Part shown: piece by piece, positions 22,121 through 32,404 of the stretch
How the letters are laid out: the number at the start of each line of letters is the position of its first letter
Numbering within the stretch: the first letter of the stretch is position 1
From: Puccinellia tenuiflora
Taxonomy: Eukaryota > Streptophyta > Magnoliopsida > Poales > Poaceae
Length of the DNA stretch: 64,000 nucleotides
Direction: 5' to 3'
Assembly: GCA_012064385.1 (NCBI GenBank)
Contig: QRDG01000395.1
Location: forward strand, 2,428,549 to 2,492,548
The notes under the pieces: model-generated
Databases searched by the model: none
Seen by the model: only the letters and a program-made list of their open reading frames with translations
What the model was told of the DNA's origin: nothing
Program-made: the position numbers and the translations under genes

Positions 22121-24859
22121 TAGTCCCCGAGACTATGTGGGAATCGCAGATTCGCGCATAGGCTATCCAACTAAGGTATCACAAAGTTGACGCCAACATA
22201 GACACCATCGAAACCATCAATAGCCATCATGGGAAAAATAACTTCAAACTGCCTGCATGGCAATCATTATATTTTGTGTCCATCGGCATCCTACATAGCC
22301 TACCTGGGCCGAATTGACATATCGCCCTCTTGGGCATTTGTGATATGTCGGTTTTTAGCCATCCTGGGCATTTACCGAAATGCTATGTCGGTAGCATTAG
22401 CTGAACCAACAAATTGCCTGCATGGGCATACTTTATGTTGGTCGGGTCACACCTTGATCTCGGACGAAAAGCAGACTTTAAGTCCGCCAGACGAGCTGTA
22501 CCGACTTACAGCCTGCATGGGCATTATCATACTTCGGTTTCTAGCCATCTTGGGCATTACCGGAATCATAGCCATCGTGGGCTGAATTCTCATACGGCCT
22601 GCGTGGGCACTATCATCTATCGGTTTTTAGCCTTCTTGGGCATTTACCGAAATGTTACGTCGGTAGCATTTAGCTAAACCAACAACTTGCCCGTATGGGC
22701 TGCTTTGACATATTGCCTTCATGGGCTATGTCGGATTCTCTGTAAAGCCTGCATGTGCTGAATCGACATGTTGCCTACTTGGGCAATGTGTCATCGACAT
22801 ATTGCCTACATGGGCTATGTCGGCATCATATGCAGCCTGCGTTGGCTGAATCGACATGTTGCCTACCTGGGCAATGTCTCATCGACATATTGCCTGCATG
22901 GGCTATGTCGGTATCATATGCAGCCTGCGTGGGCTGAATCGACATGTTGCCTACCTGGGCAATGTCTCATCGACATATTGCCTGCATGGGCTATGTAGGC
23001 ATCATATGCAGCCTGCGTGGGCTGAATCGACATGTTGCCTACCTGGGCAATGTCGGCTTATGGACGCGGGGTCCACCAGATTTTTGCTGGCATCTCAGAC
23101 ATGAAGTCCACCGACTTTGCCGGCATACATGGCGAACCGAGATATGTGGTGATCCGACGTACTTGTCGATGCCATGATACTTGGCGACATGAAATAATGG
23201 AGGATGCCATGATATTTGGCAGGCCGACATAAGCGGCGATCGGAGATAGCTGACGATGCCATGATAATCTGGCGATGCGAGATAATGGGTGATGCCTCAA
23301 TATAATGGCGAACTGAAATAAACGGTGATTTGAGATAGATTATAGGATGCCATGATATTTTGGGCGATCCAAGATAACCGATATAACAGATCTTGGTGAT
23401 GAACTCTCATTCGATAATACTGATACAACCATACAATGTTAGTCGAAGCATATTTATAATGAGTATTTAACCTTAACAGAAACTCTACTTACAGATGAAA
23501 TTAACTCTAGCATCGAAACTATGCATGAAGATGAAGACTCGTTCTCAACCGAGTTCCCGAGTTGCTTTTCTTATCTAGGAGAAAATATAAAACTGACTGG
23601 CCGGCCAGTCCCTGGGTCAAGACATCTCGCTCCCGGGGAAAACATCTAAGCAGAATAGGAAGGGGCAGTCCCCGAGTAATTTTTGAGGTTATCCTCTTGT
23701 GCTTGGTGCAAAAGCTTACCCGGTAATTACTTACGTTGTGCTATTGATGCTGATTGCACGGAGGCATACAAGTTTGCCCAGTCTGGGGCGTCCAAACGGA
23801 GTCGATGACGAGCGAGACCTGCATGGGAAAAGCTGGGTTCTGCCTAGTCAGCCAACCACATAGAGCCAACATATAACAAATTTGGCAGACTTTTGTCGGC
23901 AACAGTATGCCAGATTTTCTCTTGACCGACATACTGTCTACGTCGGCAGTTTATCTCGGCCAAGCTATCTCAGCTGGCCTATTTCCAGCAGACATATACA
24001 TGTCGTCTCCCCTTTTCTTTTAACTGGCACCCAGCCGACATGATACTTGTGTCGGTACCACAAGATTCAGCCAAGTTATCATCTTACTCGACCAGGCTTT
24101 TTATCGGCACATGACTCAATCTGAGTCCTTCTTTTACTCGGCGTGCACACTCAGCCGACATGGATGTATCGACCGACATAATACTGCTGACACTTTCTAT
24201 CTCGGCAGCTGACTTTTTCCAACCGACGCACTCTAATCAGCCGGGACCCATCTCTCCTCTTTTCTTCTATTCATTAACTCAGCATGTGTCCCAAAGCCGA
24301 CACAAGCTTCTCTTTATAGCTTCTTACTTCTCTACCTAATTCGGCAACGACACCACATCCTTCGGTGGCCGACATATCTCTAACTCGGCGATAGCCACGT
24401 TGCCGGCCGGCGGTGACGCTGGCCGGGAGAGCGACGAGACCCGTCAGGCGGCCGGGATGACGGGAACGCGGAGCCGGGATGGCGAAACTGGTGACGGGCG
24501 CGGCCGAGATAACGGCTGTGCCGGCACAGGCGGTGATTTAGACGAGTGTCGGCACCTCGAGGAAATGGAGTGGAATGCGTGGTAGTGCTAACGCCGAAAG
24601 GCGTAGCAGGAGCTCGGGGTGCTGCCCGAGCCTCTAGGTACTGATGAAGAAGCTGATGTTGGTGAAGATGGTGCGAGTGCGTGGGGGCTATGGCGATGTC
24701 GAGCCCCCGGGCCTCGCGGGAGACGATGGAGATGCCGCACCGGTGATGAGAAGTTGGCGAAGCCGCCCGGCGAGCTGAAACCCTGTAACCAGCCCGAGGC
24801 GCTCGCCTGAGTTGATGAAGATGGTCCCGTCCGGATGGAACCCAGCCAGCGCCGCTGCT
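22121..24859 (-). mobile_element. Internal region of element A, copy 1 (non-coding)
   Basis: 2.7 kb between the polypurine tract (22110) and the primer-binding site (24878). No Gag, protease, RT or integrase motif in any frame. The left third is tandemly repeated. The rest (23395-24859) recurs at 25566-27030. ccgacat/atgtcgg motifs are frequent (for example 23110-23240, 23925-24215 and 24370). Long frames in the GC-rich leader (24380-24900) are composition artefacts. Confidence 0.75.
22757..23056 (-). repeat. 88-bp tandem repeat, about 3.4 units
   Basis: Units start gctgaatcgacatgttgcct at 22757, 22845, 22933 and 23021, exactly 88 bp apart and nearly identical. Each contains atgtcgg and the recurring phrase tgcctgcatgggc. 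Older, more diverged relatives extend left to about 22225. The array lies in the 3' untranslated part of element A near the polypurine tract. Confidence 0.95.
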
Positions 24860-24878
24860 GGCCCCACGGTGGGCGCCA
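24860..24878 (-). other. Primer-binding site of element A, copy 1
   Basis: Minus strand tggcgcccaccgtggggcc, the type used by cinful/zeon and RIRE2-like grass Gypsy elements, two bases from the LTR end at 24881. Confidence 0.8.
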
Positions 24879-24880
24879 AC

Positions 24881-25574
24881 TGTCGTCGTGGTGAACAAAC
24901 AGATGCATAGGATGGCTTAAGTTGGGGCCGATGGACGCTGGTGGAACGGGGAGGGATGGTGCATAGAATTACGCACACTGAATACACAAGCACACACACG
25001 ATCTACCCAGGTTCAGGGCCCTCGTGAGGAGGTAAAATCCCTACTCCTGCTTGTTTGATCTACATATGGTGATGCATATGTGAGGTACATGGTTGCTCCT
25101 TGAGCTTTCTCTCTAGAGGAAGAAGAAGAGCTCGTACGAGAGTAGGGGAGAATGAATCCCGGAGCCCCTGGGCGATCGATCCACCTGGTGCTCCTTATAA
25201 AGGGGAGCCCAGGGGACAAGGAGAGCCCCACTAACATTGCTCAGTGTACTATAGCTGAGATGACTACTGGGGTCTTGTCGCACTATTCCTAATAGTGCTG
25301 TACTATGCATGCACAGTAGCCCGACATGGCTATAGTGGCGCTTGTCTCCTCCTGGAAATATCTGTCTGCCTGGCAGGGAACGATGCCAGTCCGAGCTAGG
25401 AGCATCGCAAGACCGACATTGGGAGGCGAGGTAGCTAGCGAGGGGGAGCGGGCAGCGATGCCGGTCTGAGCCATGGGCGTCCCAAGACCCAGCATCGATG
25501 GAGATTAGTTGATGAAGAGAACCGACATAGTCTGTGCCATCGATGGGCAACTATGTCGGTCATGGGGTGATGAA
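24881..25574 (-). mobile_element. LTR copy 2 of element A, fused to internal sequence
   Basis: Collinear with LTR copies 1 and 3 from its inner end to about 25574, then jumps into internal sequence (as at 23395-23403). The junction is in a nine-base word, ggtgatgaa, present in both parent sequences. The remaining U3 (about 350 bp) is missing. Intact TATA box at 25194-25202 (minus strand). Confidence 0.85.
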
Positions 25575-27030
25575 CTCTCTTTCGATAATACTGATACAAC
25601 CATACAATGTTAGTCGAAGCATATTTATAATGAGTATTTAACCTTAACAGAAACTCTACTGACAGATGAAATTAACTCTAGCATCAAAACTATGCATGAA
25701 GATGAAGACTCTTTCTCAACCGAGTTCCCGAGTTGCTTTTCTTATCTAGGAGAAAATATAAAACTGACTGGCCGGCCAGTCCCTGGGTCAAGACATCTCG
25801 CTCCCGGGGAAAACATCTAAGCAGAATAGGAAGGGGCAGTCCCCGAGTAATTTTTGAGGTTATCCTCTTGTGCTTGGTGCAAAAGCTTACCCGGTAATTA
25901 CTTACGTTGTGCTATTGATGCTGATTGCACGGAGGCATACAAGTTTGCCCAGTCCGGGGCGTCCAAACGGAGTCGAAGACGAGCGAGACCTGCATGGGAA
26001 AAGCTGGGTTCGGCCCAGTCAGCCAACCACATAGAGCCAACATATAACAGATTTGGCAGACTTTTGTCGGCAACAGTAAGCCAGATTTTCTCTTGACCGA
26101 CATACTTTCTACGTCGGCAGTTTATCTCGGCCAAGCTATCTCAGCTGGCCTATTTCCAGCAGACATATACATGTCGTCTCCCCTTTTCTTTTAACTGGCA
26201 CCCAGCCGACATGATACTTATGTCGGTACCACAAGATTCAGCCAAGTTATCATCTTACTCGACCAGGCTTTTTATCGGCACATGACTCAATCTGAGTCCT
26301 TCTTTTACTCGGCGTGCACACTCAGCCGACATGGATGTATCGACCGACATAATACTGCTGACACTTTCTATCTCGGAAGCTGACTTTTTCCAACCGACAC
26401 ACTCTAATCAGCCGGGACCCATCTCTCCTCTTTTCTTCTATTCATTAACTCAGCATGTGTCCCAAAGCCGACACAAGCTTCTCTTTATAGCTTCTTGCTT
26501 CTCTACCTAATTCGGCAACGACACCACATCCTTCGGTGGCCGACATATCTCTGACTCGGCGATAGCCACGTTGCTGGCCGGCGGTGACACTGGCCGGGAG
26601 AGCGACGAGACCCGGCAGGCGGCCGGGATGACGGGAACGCGGAGCCGGGATGGCGAAACCGGTGACGGGCGCGGCCGAGATAACGGCTGTGCCGGCACGG
26701 GCGGCGATTTAGACGAGTGTCGGCACCTCGAGGAAATGGAGTGGAATGCGTGGTAGTGCTAACGCCAAAAGGCATAGCAGGAGCTCGGGGTGCTGCCCGA
26801 GCCTCCAGGTACTGATGAAGAAGCTGATGTTGGTGAAGATGGTGCGAGTGCGTGGGTGCGATGGCGATGTCGAGCTCCCGGGCCTCGCGGGAGACGATGG
26901 AGATGCCGCACCGGTGATGATGAAGTTGGCGAAGCCGCCCGGCGAGCTGAAACCCTGTAACCAGCCCGAGGCGCTCGCCTGAGTTGATGAAGATGGTCCC
27001 GTCCGGATGGAACCCAGCCAGCGCCGCTGC
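25575..27030 (-). mobile_element. Internal region of element A, copy 2 (lacks the 88-bp repeat part)
   Basis: Near-identical to 23404-24859, without the region 22110-23394. No coding domains. Ends at a second primer-binding site (27032-27050, one base changed: tggcgaccaccgtggggcc). Confidence 0.8.
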
Positions 27031-27368
27031 TGGCCCCACGGTGGTCGCCAACTGTCGTCGTGGTGAACAAACAGATGCCATAGGATGGCTTAAGTTGGGG
27101 CCGATGGACGCTGGTGGAACCGGGGAGGGATGGTGCATAGAATTACGCACACTGAATACACAAGCACACACACGATCTACCCAGGTTCAGGGCCCTCGTG
27201 AGGAGGTAAAACCCCTACTCCTGCTTGTCTGATCTACATATGGTGATGCATATGTGAGGTACATGGTTGCTCCTTGAGCTTTCTCTCTAGAGGACGAAGA
27301 AGAGCTCGTACGAGAGTAGGGGAGAATGAATCCCGGAGGCCCCGGGCGATCGATCCCCCTGGTGCTCC

Positions 27369-27377
27369 TTATAAAGG
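27369..27377 (-). promoter_or_regulatory. TATA box of LTR copy 3
   Basis: Minus strand ctttataag in a GC-rich flank, also intact in copy 2 but mutated in copy 1. Confidence 0.6.
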
Positions 27378-27585
27378 GGAGCCCAGGGGACAAGGGGAGC
27401 CCCACTAACATTGCTCAGTGTACTATAGCTGAGATGACTACTGGGGTCTTGTCGCACTATTCCCAATAGTGCTGTACTATGCATGCACAGTAGCCCGGCA
27501 TGGCTACAGTGGCGCTTGTCTCCTCCTGGAAATATCTGTCTCCCTGGCAGGGAACGATGCCAGTCTGAGCTAGGAGCATCGCAAG

Positions 27586-27997
27586 ACCGACATAGGGAGG
27601 CGAGGTAGCTGGCGAGGGGGAGCGGGCAGCGATGCCGGTCTGAGCCATGGGCGTCCCAAGACCCGGCATCGATGGAGAGTAGTTGATGAAGAGAACCGAC
27701 ATAGTCTGTGCCATCGATGGGCAACTATGTCGGTCATGGGGTGATGAAGTGCTGCGTATACCGGCCCGGGCACGGTAGCGGAGAGTGAGCCGGCCGGGAT
27801 AACCTGGTCAGCCGACATAGGCTATGTCGGCATGGGGCTGTATGCTGGCCTGGCCCTTTCTATGTCGGTTTAAGCGCTGGGATGCTGGCCTGGGTGATCC
27901 GTCAAGGGAGAATCGGCCCAACCGGGTTAGGGAATCCGACATAGGCTTATGTCGGCTTAGCGACTGGTACGTCGGCCTGGGCCATGCCAATGTCGGC
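27586..27997 (-). promoter_or_regulatory. Cluster of nine DRE/CRT-type sites in U3 of LTR copy 3
   Basis: [AG]CCGACNT on either strand starts at 27586, 27695, 27727, 27811, 27824, 27862, 27949, 27969 and 27990. The pair at 27811-27831 forms the same 10-1-10 perfect inverted repeat as in copy 1. The cluster lies about 210 to 620 bp upstream of the TATA box. Assuming even base composition, a chance count in 412 bp over both strands would be about 0.1. Binding by DREB/CBF factors is inferred from the known consensus. Confidence 0.55.
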
Positions 27998-28096
27998 CCA
28001 TCTTTTTTTGCTTTTCCTTTATCTTATATTTATTTATTTGCTGTCTCTTCCTTCTAATATACCAATAAACCACCAACTCTGGGGTACCCGGGGTCA

Positions 28097-28111
28097 ACCC
28101 CCCCCCCCCCC
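28097..28111 (-). other. G14 tract abutting LTR copy 3
   Basis: Minus strand tttg(14)t lies directly before the LTR start, the same layout as the polypurine tract before LTR copy 1. It may be the remnant of a further upstream internal copy, or a length-unstable homopolymer at the insertion junction. Confidence 0.5.
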
Positions 28112-28158
28112 AAACATGGGTTGCCTCCCAACAACCGCTTTTCTTTAATGCCTTTTAG

Positions 28159-28775
28159 CTAGGCGCAATGCCAAATATCAATTTTTTCAAAATCGAGGGC
28201 ATCATCATTTTTCAAATGTACATTAGCAAATTTATCATAAATGCATTGGATATTACCAATATAGGGCTGAGAGTCATCCTTCTCCTTTCTCTTTGGTTGA
28301 CTACTCTCATCGAATTGATTTTGAGGAGCAATCCAACCAAAATTGTCTTCCAAATACTCAGTTTTGCGAGTGTACTTCCTTAAATTTTCATCCCTAACAT
28401 CCAAAGAGTAATGAATATTAGGATATGAACCAAGAGCACCATAACGAGCAAATATTTTCCTAGCTTCCTTAACTATATCATCAAATTCATGGAGAAGAGT
28501 TTCTAACACAATTTTTTTTCCTTTCCTCTCCCCATGCTATCAAGCTTAAGAAACATTTGCTGTGATATGGGATTTAAATTAACAATCCTCTTCTCAAGAC
28601 GAGGTACCAAACAAGATATAGCAGAATCATAACTATTAGTTAGCTCTACTATTGACCTTTTATCATGAGTATAGAGTTTGCTAACGAAAGTGAGGAATTC
28701 TTCAATATTATCCTTTCCAACAACATCCCCACATCCTACCTTAACATCTTTCATACCAAACTTAGGAGAAAACAT
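28159..28775 (-). pseudogene. First ORF of Sabrina-like element SB, frameshifted
   Basis: The ATG at 28775 begins MFSPKFGMKDVKVG, a conserved-looking start shortly after the primer-binding site, where a Gag-like protein would sit. Two frames overlap. The upstream frame ends near 28503 and the downstream one continues to 28159 with charged sequence (HEFDDIVKEARKIFARYG). The switch falls at an A8 run (28512-28519 on the plus strand), a common site of one-base indels. No zinc knuckle or enzymatic motif is visible. It may be a distant Gag or a family-specific protein. Confidence 0.55.
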
Positions 28776-28944
28776 GGCTACTAGATAAAAGATAAACAAA
28801 ACTGAAATAAAGATTACACTAATTTTTTTGGGTTTTAAAATTTTGCAACAGGAAAAAATAAGCTAATGAGAAATAAAACAAGCAAGACAAAAACAAAGTA
28901 AAGTGATTGAGACTGTGAGACTCCCCTTGCTGTAGCTCCAAGAT
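28776..28944 (-). mobile_element. 5' leader of element SB
   Basis: Short A/T-rich leader between primer-binding site and ORF. No feature other than A- and T-rich runs. Confidence 0.6.
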
Positions 28945-28961
28945 CCCCGGCAACGGCGCCA
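28945..28961 (-). other. Primer-binding site of element SB
   Basis: Minus strand tggcgccgttgccgggg, the canonical Sabrina/WHAM-type site. Confidence 0.9.
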
Positions 28962-28971
28962 GAAAAGAGCT

Positions 28972-30570
28972 TGATTGCTACTGATGAAGAGTTGGGTGGT
29001 GCCCCAAGCGAAGGCAGAGATGTAGCAAGCAACAGTTTTCCCTCGATAACGAACCGAAGTTTATCGAACCAGTAGGACATTGAAATCAACAACAAAGTGA
29101 ATGTTGAAGATCTCTGGTGCTTAATCTTCAATAGACGTGGACCTGCACACACTCAACCAAAATACTTTGCCCCCAACGACGCAAAGGTTGTCAATCTTTC
29201 CGGTCTCACAGAAAACAAAGCGGTTAATTGAATAGTGAAATAGATGAATTATGAAAATGGACCAGAGGAGTAACGATGGTGAAAAGTGATGAATAAAGGT
29301 TGCAATCAATGTAAAAAGATGGACCGGGGGCCATGGGTTCACTAGTGGAGTCTCTCGAGTAAATAGAACATTCATATGATGGGTAAACAAATTACAGCAG
29401 GGCAATTGACAAGATTATAACACAAACTTAATCTAGCTATGACAAAGAGAAAATGATAATATTTAAGTAGGCATCACGACAATGAACAAAGACTGTTGAG
29501 TCCAACTGCATCGTTGTCTAAAAAGTCCACCGTGGGATCGCTATCCAGCCTGTCACCCATCGGTATTAAGTTGCAAGCAACAGACATTTGGATTAAGTAA
29601 AGCGCATGCAGTAAGCAATATTAAATATCAAAATAGACTTTAACACCGCTGTTTTACCCTTAGTAGCAACAGCACACCCTCGCCCTTAGACATTTCTATC
29701 ACTCGTGCCCAGGAACAAAAGGGGGCATGAACCCACTATCTAGCATAAATACTCTCTCTTGGAGATACACACAATCACTTGGCCAAAGTAACTACGCACA
29801 TCGGAGAGCATGCAAGAACATAAATCAACATATAAGAATCATGCACAACTGATCATAACTTTATATTCCATCGGATCCCAGCAAACACATCACATAGCAT
29901 TACAATAATCGATATAGATCATGTTAGGCAGCTCACAAGATCATAAGACATTAAGCACAAGAGAGAGAGACTACCATCTAGCTACTGCCATGGACCCAAG
30001 GTCCAAGGTGGTACTACTCACAAATCATCCCGGAGGAAGGCATGGCGATGAAGAGCCCTCCGGGATCGATCTCCCCTCCGACAGAGTGCCAGGATCTGCT
30101 TCGGAATCACCCCTGAACTAGGGTTTGAGTTGACGGCGCCTCAGGATGACTTTTCTAGAAAATAATGGCTGCCCCTGTCGTTTTTAGGTTAAAAGGAGTG
30201 TTATAGGCGTCGGAGGGGGCCGAGGCGGTGCCCAGGGGGCAGGTGCGGGCCCCACCCGCGGGTCTTACGGGGCCGCCTTAGGCACCCACCTGTTGCCTCT
30301 GGGTGGCCCCCAGGATGCCCTTTGGTCCACACGTGTCTTCTGTCGCATAAAAAATCTCCGTAAATTTTCAGCGCAATCCGACGATATTTCCTGAAGTGAC
30401 TTTTCTGAAATACAAAAACAACAAAAACAGGAAACAGGCACTGGGCATCTTGTCAATAGGTTAGTCCGACAAAATGCATAAAAATGATTAATATGATAAT
30501 CAAAAAATGTGACAACATCACAAAACTAGCATGGATCAATAAAAATTATAGATACGTTTGACACGTATCA
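28972..30570 (-). mobile_element. 5' LTR of Sabrina-like element SB
   Basis: 1.6 kb. The minus strand begins TGATACGTGTCAAACGTATC at 30570, an abundant Triticeae Gypsy LTR start, and ends ...gtagcaatca before the primer-binding site. A TATA-like cctataac lies at about 30203. Open frames here are short and unconvincing. The flank at 30571 is element X3, into which SB inserted. Confidence 0.85.
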
Positions 30571-30917
30571 TGCCTCCATCTTCTTGGCCCAAGTCTTCTA
30601 GGAGCTTCCAGCAGGAGCTGGCAAGCTTATCCTCTTCGCTTGTATGGAGGATAGATCCCGGGGGTGAGCCTAGCCTCCTACCGGGCGTCCGGGTCCCCGG
30701 GACCTCCGCGTCGTCTGCCGGGTTGAGGGTGACCCCGGAAGGTCACCCGGCCCTTGGTCGTGGTTGTCGATGTCGTCCTTGCCTGGTGGCCGTGGGGCAG
30801 ATGGGGGGCCCATCTGCCAGTCTTGAACCCTTGCCTTGTGCGCCTTCTTGGTGGGCCCACTGGTGGTGGACACACTTTGACCGCATCAGGGGAACCCCGT
30901 GTTCCACTATTGCGACA
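30571..30917 (-). mobile_element. Partial 3' LTR of X-type Gypsy element X3
   Basis: On the minus strand it starts TGTCGCAATAGTGGAACAC at 30917 and follows the X/Y LTRs for about 350 bp before SB cuts it. More diverged from X and Y than they are from each other. A purine tract (ctatgcccggggctac) precedes it, as in Y. Confidence 0.85.
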
Positions 30918-31224
30918 GTAGCCCCGGGCATAGTCCCGGCGGGCACGTCCTTCTGCTGCCGGGGCTATGACCAAAAAAGTCAAAGTGGGTCCCCGGCATC
31001 TTGTCTTGACTGTTCCGTCCCATCTGTCAGGGAGTGGGTGCTTGGAGTTATCCCCTTGGGGGAGTAACTGCGCCTGCCTCCTTGATTCTCGGAAATGGAG
31101 AAGGCGAGGAGGCCACCGTTGAAGGCGCAGTCGAGCCTTCTTAAAGGCGGGGGTGCCCTTCCCGAGCCTTCAATCATCTTCCTTCTTCTCCCAGGTCCAC
31201 ACCTCAGCAGAGCCAAGCGCATCG
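30918..31224 (-). mobile_element. 3' untranslated end of X3 (upstream region of its antisense gene)
   Basis: Corresponds to 57059-57475 in Y. On the plus strand ccttcttaaaggc (31137-31149) sits where Y has a clear TATA box for the antisense gene. No other feature. Confidence 0.55.
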
Positions 31225-31392
31225 ATGGAGGGAGCCAGGAGAGGAGCTAGACGCTCCCGTTCTTCCCCAGCGGTGGCGAAGGCGGCCACCAGCGGCCGTG
31301 GGAGGGCTGCTGCCCGAGGTTGAGCGGGGCGCGGTCGCGGCGGCGGCCGCGGTCGTGGTCGTGGAAACTGTGGTCGCGGAGGTCGCAACTGT
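31225..31392 (+). pseudogene. 5' end of the antisense gene of X3, RGG-rich
   Basis: The ATG at 31225 lies in the place of the Y antisense start. The first residues are strongly basic (MEGARRGARRSRSS). After one TGA at 31321 the same frame continues with a Gly/Arg repeat (GRGRGGGRGRGRGN), an RGG-box-like run typical of RNA-binding proteins, then is cut at about 31392 by a foreign LTR fragment. The Y protein also begins with Lys/Arg-rich sequence. RNA binding is inference from composition. Confidence 0.45.
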
Positions 31393-32016
31393 GGTTATCA
31401 AACTAGGCCCAACGGCCATGCCACCTCGGTCAAACTACTAGGCCCATTGGCCTCATATCTCTGCTCGGGGCATGCACGGCTGACGTTGGCTCGGGCCTAA
31501 CTCTAGGCTCCCAACGATCACACCGTCACCCCAAACACGGATAACCTTCCACGACTCAAGTAACATTCCCTGCATCAGCCTATTGTAATTCAGGTTGTTC
31601 ATCTTCCTTTCAAACCTAACTTAAGTTTAATCTCCGGACTTGACAAAGGACAATAGTGTGACCGACACTGAACTGTTCCATAACCTAGGAGCAAGGCTAG
31701 CTGCTAGTTGACACACTCTCGAGAGGTTGCAGTTACCACCCATCTAAATGAACCTTACTCAGCTGGCACTTTAGGATATCATCCTTAAGTCAAACTCAGC
31801 AAGATACACTTACATAACCGTTCACGCTACCAAGACACTCCCTGTATAGCTACCGACACAACTTTATGTCTTATGATGAAGTGAATCCGGCACGTCCCCG
31901 ACTCATGAGCGACGCCTAGCTCCAGAACCTTCACAAGACTAGCCCCGACCACAACTATGCAGTATCCGACTAAACTTGCCAAGTGGGTAGCATCAAAGGA
32001 GGCTTGATAGGTTACC
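31393..32016 (-). mobile_element. Fragment of a Sukkula-like LTR
   Basis: Reverse complement of roughly 36245-36870 in the W LTR. Both ends are abrupt and there is no terminus, primer-binding site or target-site duplication, so it is a deletion or rearrangement remnant. Confidence 0.85.
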
Positions 32017-32058
32017 ATGCAGGGTTAAATCTTTTTGAAAAGCCGTGTCCAAGGTTGC
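32017..32058 (+). mobile_element. Short scrap resembling the T-type LTR
   Basis: tgcagggttaaatctttttgaaaagccgtgtcc closely matches 63095-63127 in the T LTR, in the same orientation. It is flanked by unrelated LTR scraps, so this is a patch in a rearranged junction. Confidence 0.65.
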
Positions 32059-32404
32059 GCGGTAGAATCACAAGTATGAGAGACCCGTAGGTAGAAGCAC
32101 ACTTGGGAGAGACCTTGCACAAAGAGGGGCCTTGTACATCACCTAGATGAGATCTAGGGTGGCCATGTCAATCCACAAAGGGATGGTAGGATTAAAAGCT
32201 CTTAGTCTTGTCTAAATCTTAGTCTAACCTAGATCTGAGCAGAGAGGAGCCTATTTATAGTCTAGCCACGAAGGGGTAGGTGGGAAAGGTGAGTGGATAA
32301 GATCACAAGGCTCAAAGGCCAAATCTGCTATCAAACCCGCGTTGGCTGGTAGTACCGCCCCCGGGCTAGTAGTACCGGCTCACTGCCGGGGCACTACCGG
32401 ACCT
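32059..32404 (-). mobile_element. Probable 3' LTR remnant of Gypsy element V
   Basis: Follows the end of V's pol in the minus direction. Contains a TATA box (minus strand ctataaatag, 32251-32260) and ggtagtacc motifs. The likely start is TGTTAGAGGTCCGG at about 32410, but no paired LTR is in the window to confirm the boundary. Confidence 0.5.

Larger units (their letters stand above)
27053..28096 (-). mobile_element. LTR copy 3 of element A (complete)
   Basis: 1,044 bp, minus strand from TGACCCCGGGTACCCC (28096) to ...caccacgacgaca (27053). This is the best preserved of the three LTRs, with an intact TATA box and the most intact regulatory octamers. Confidence 0.85.

Noticed and set aside
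22757..23056. CRISPR-like array
   Set aside because: Head-to-tail 88-bp units with no separate spacers, in a plant retrotransposon.
24380..25000. 103-172 codon frames near the element A primer-binding sites, repeated at 26503-27171
   Set aside because: GC-rich leader and LTR edge, no recognisable domain. The two copies differ in which frames stay open.
21093..28111. CACTA DNA transposon with sub-terminal repeats
   Set aside because: The dense short repeats suggested CACTA, but paired LTRs, a cinful-type primer-binding site and a polypurine tract define a Gypsy retrotransposon. No CACTA termini were seen.
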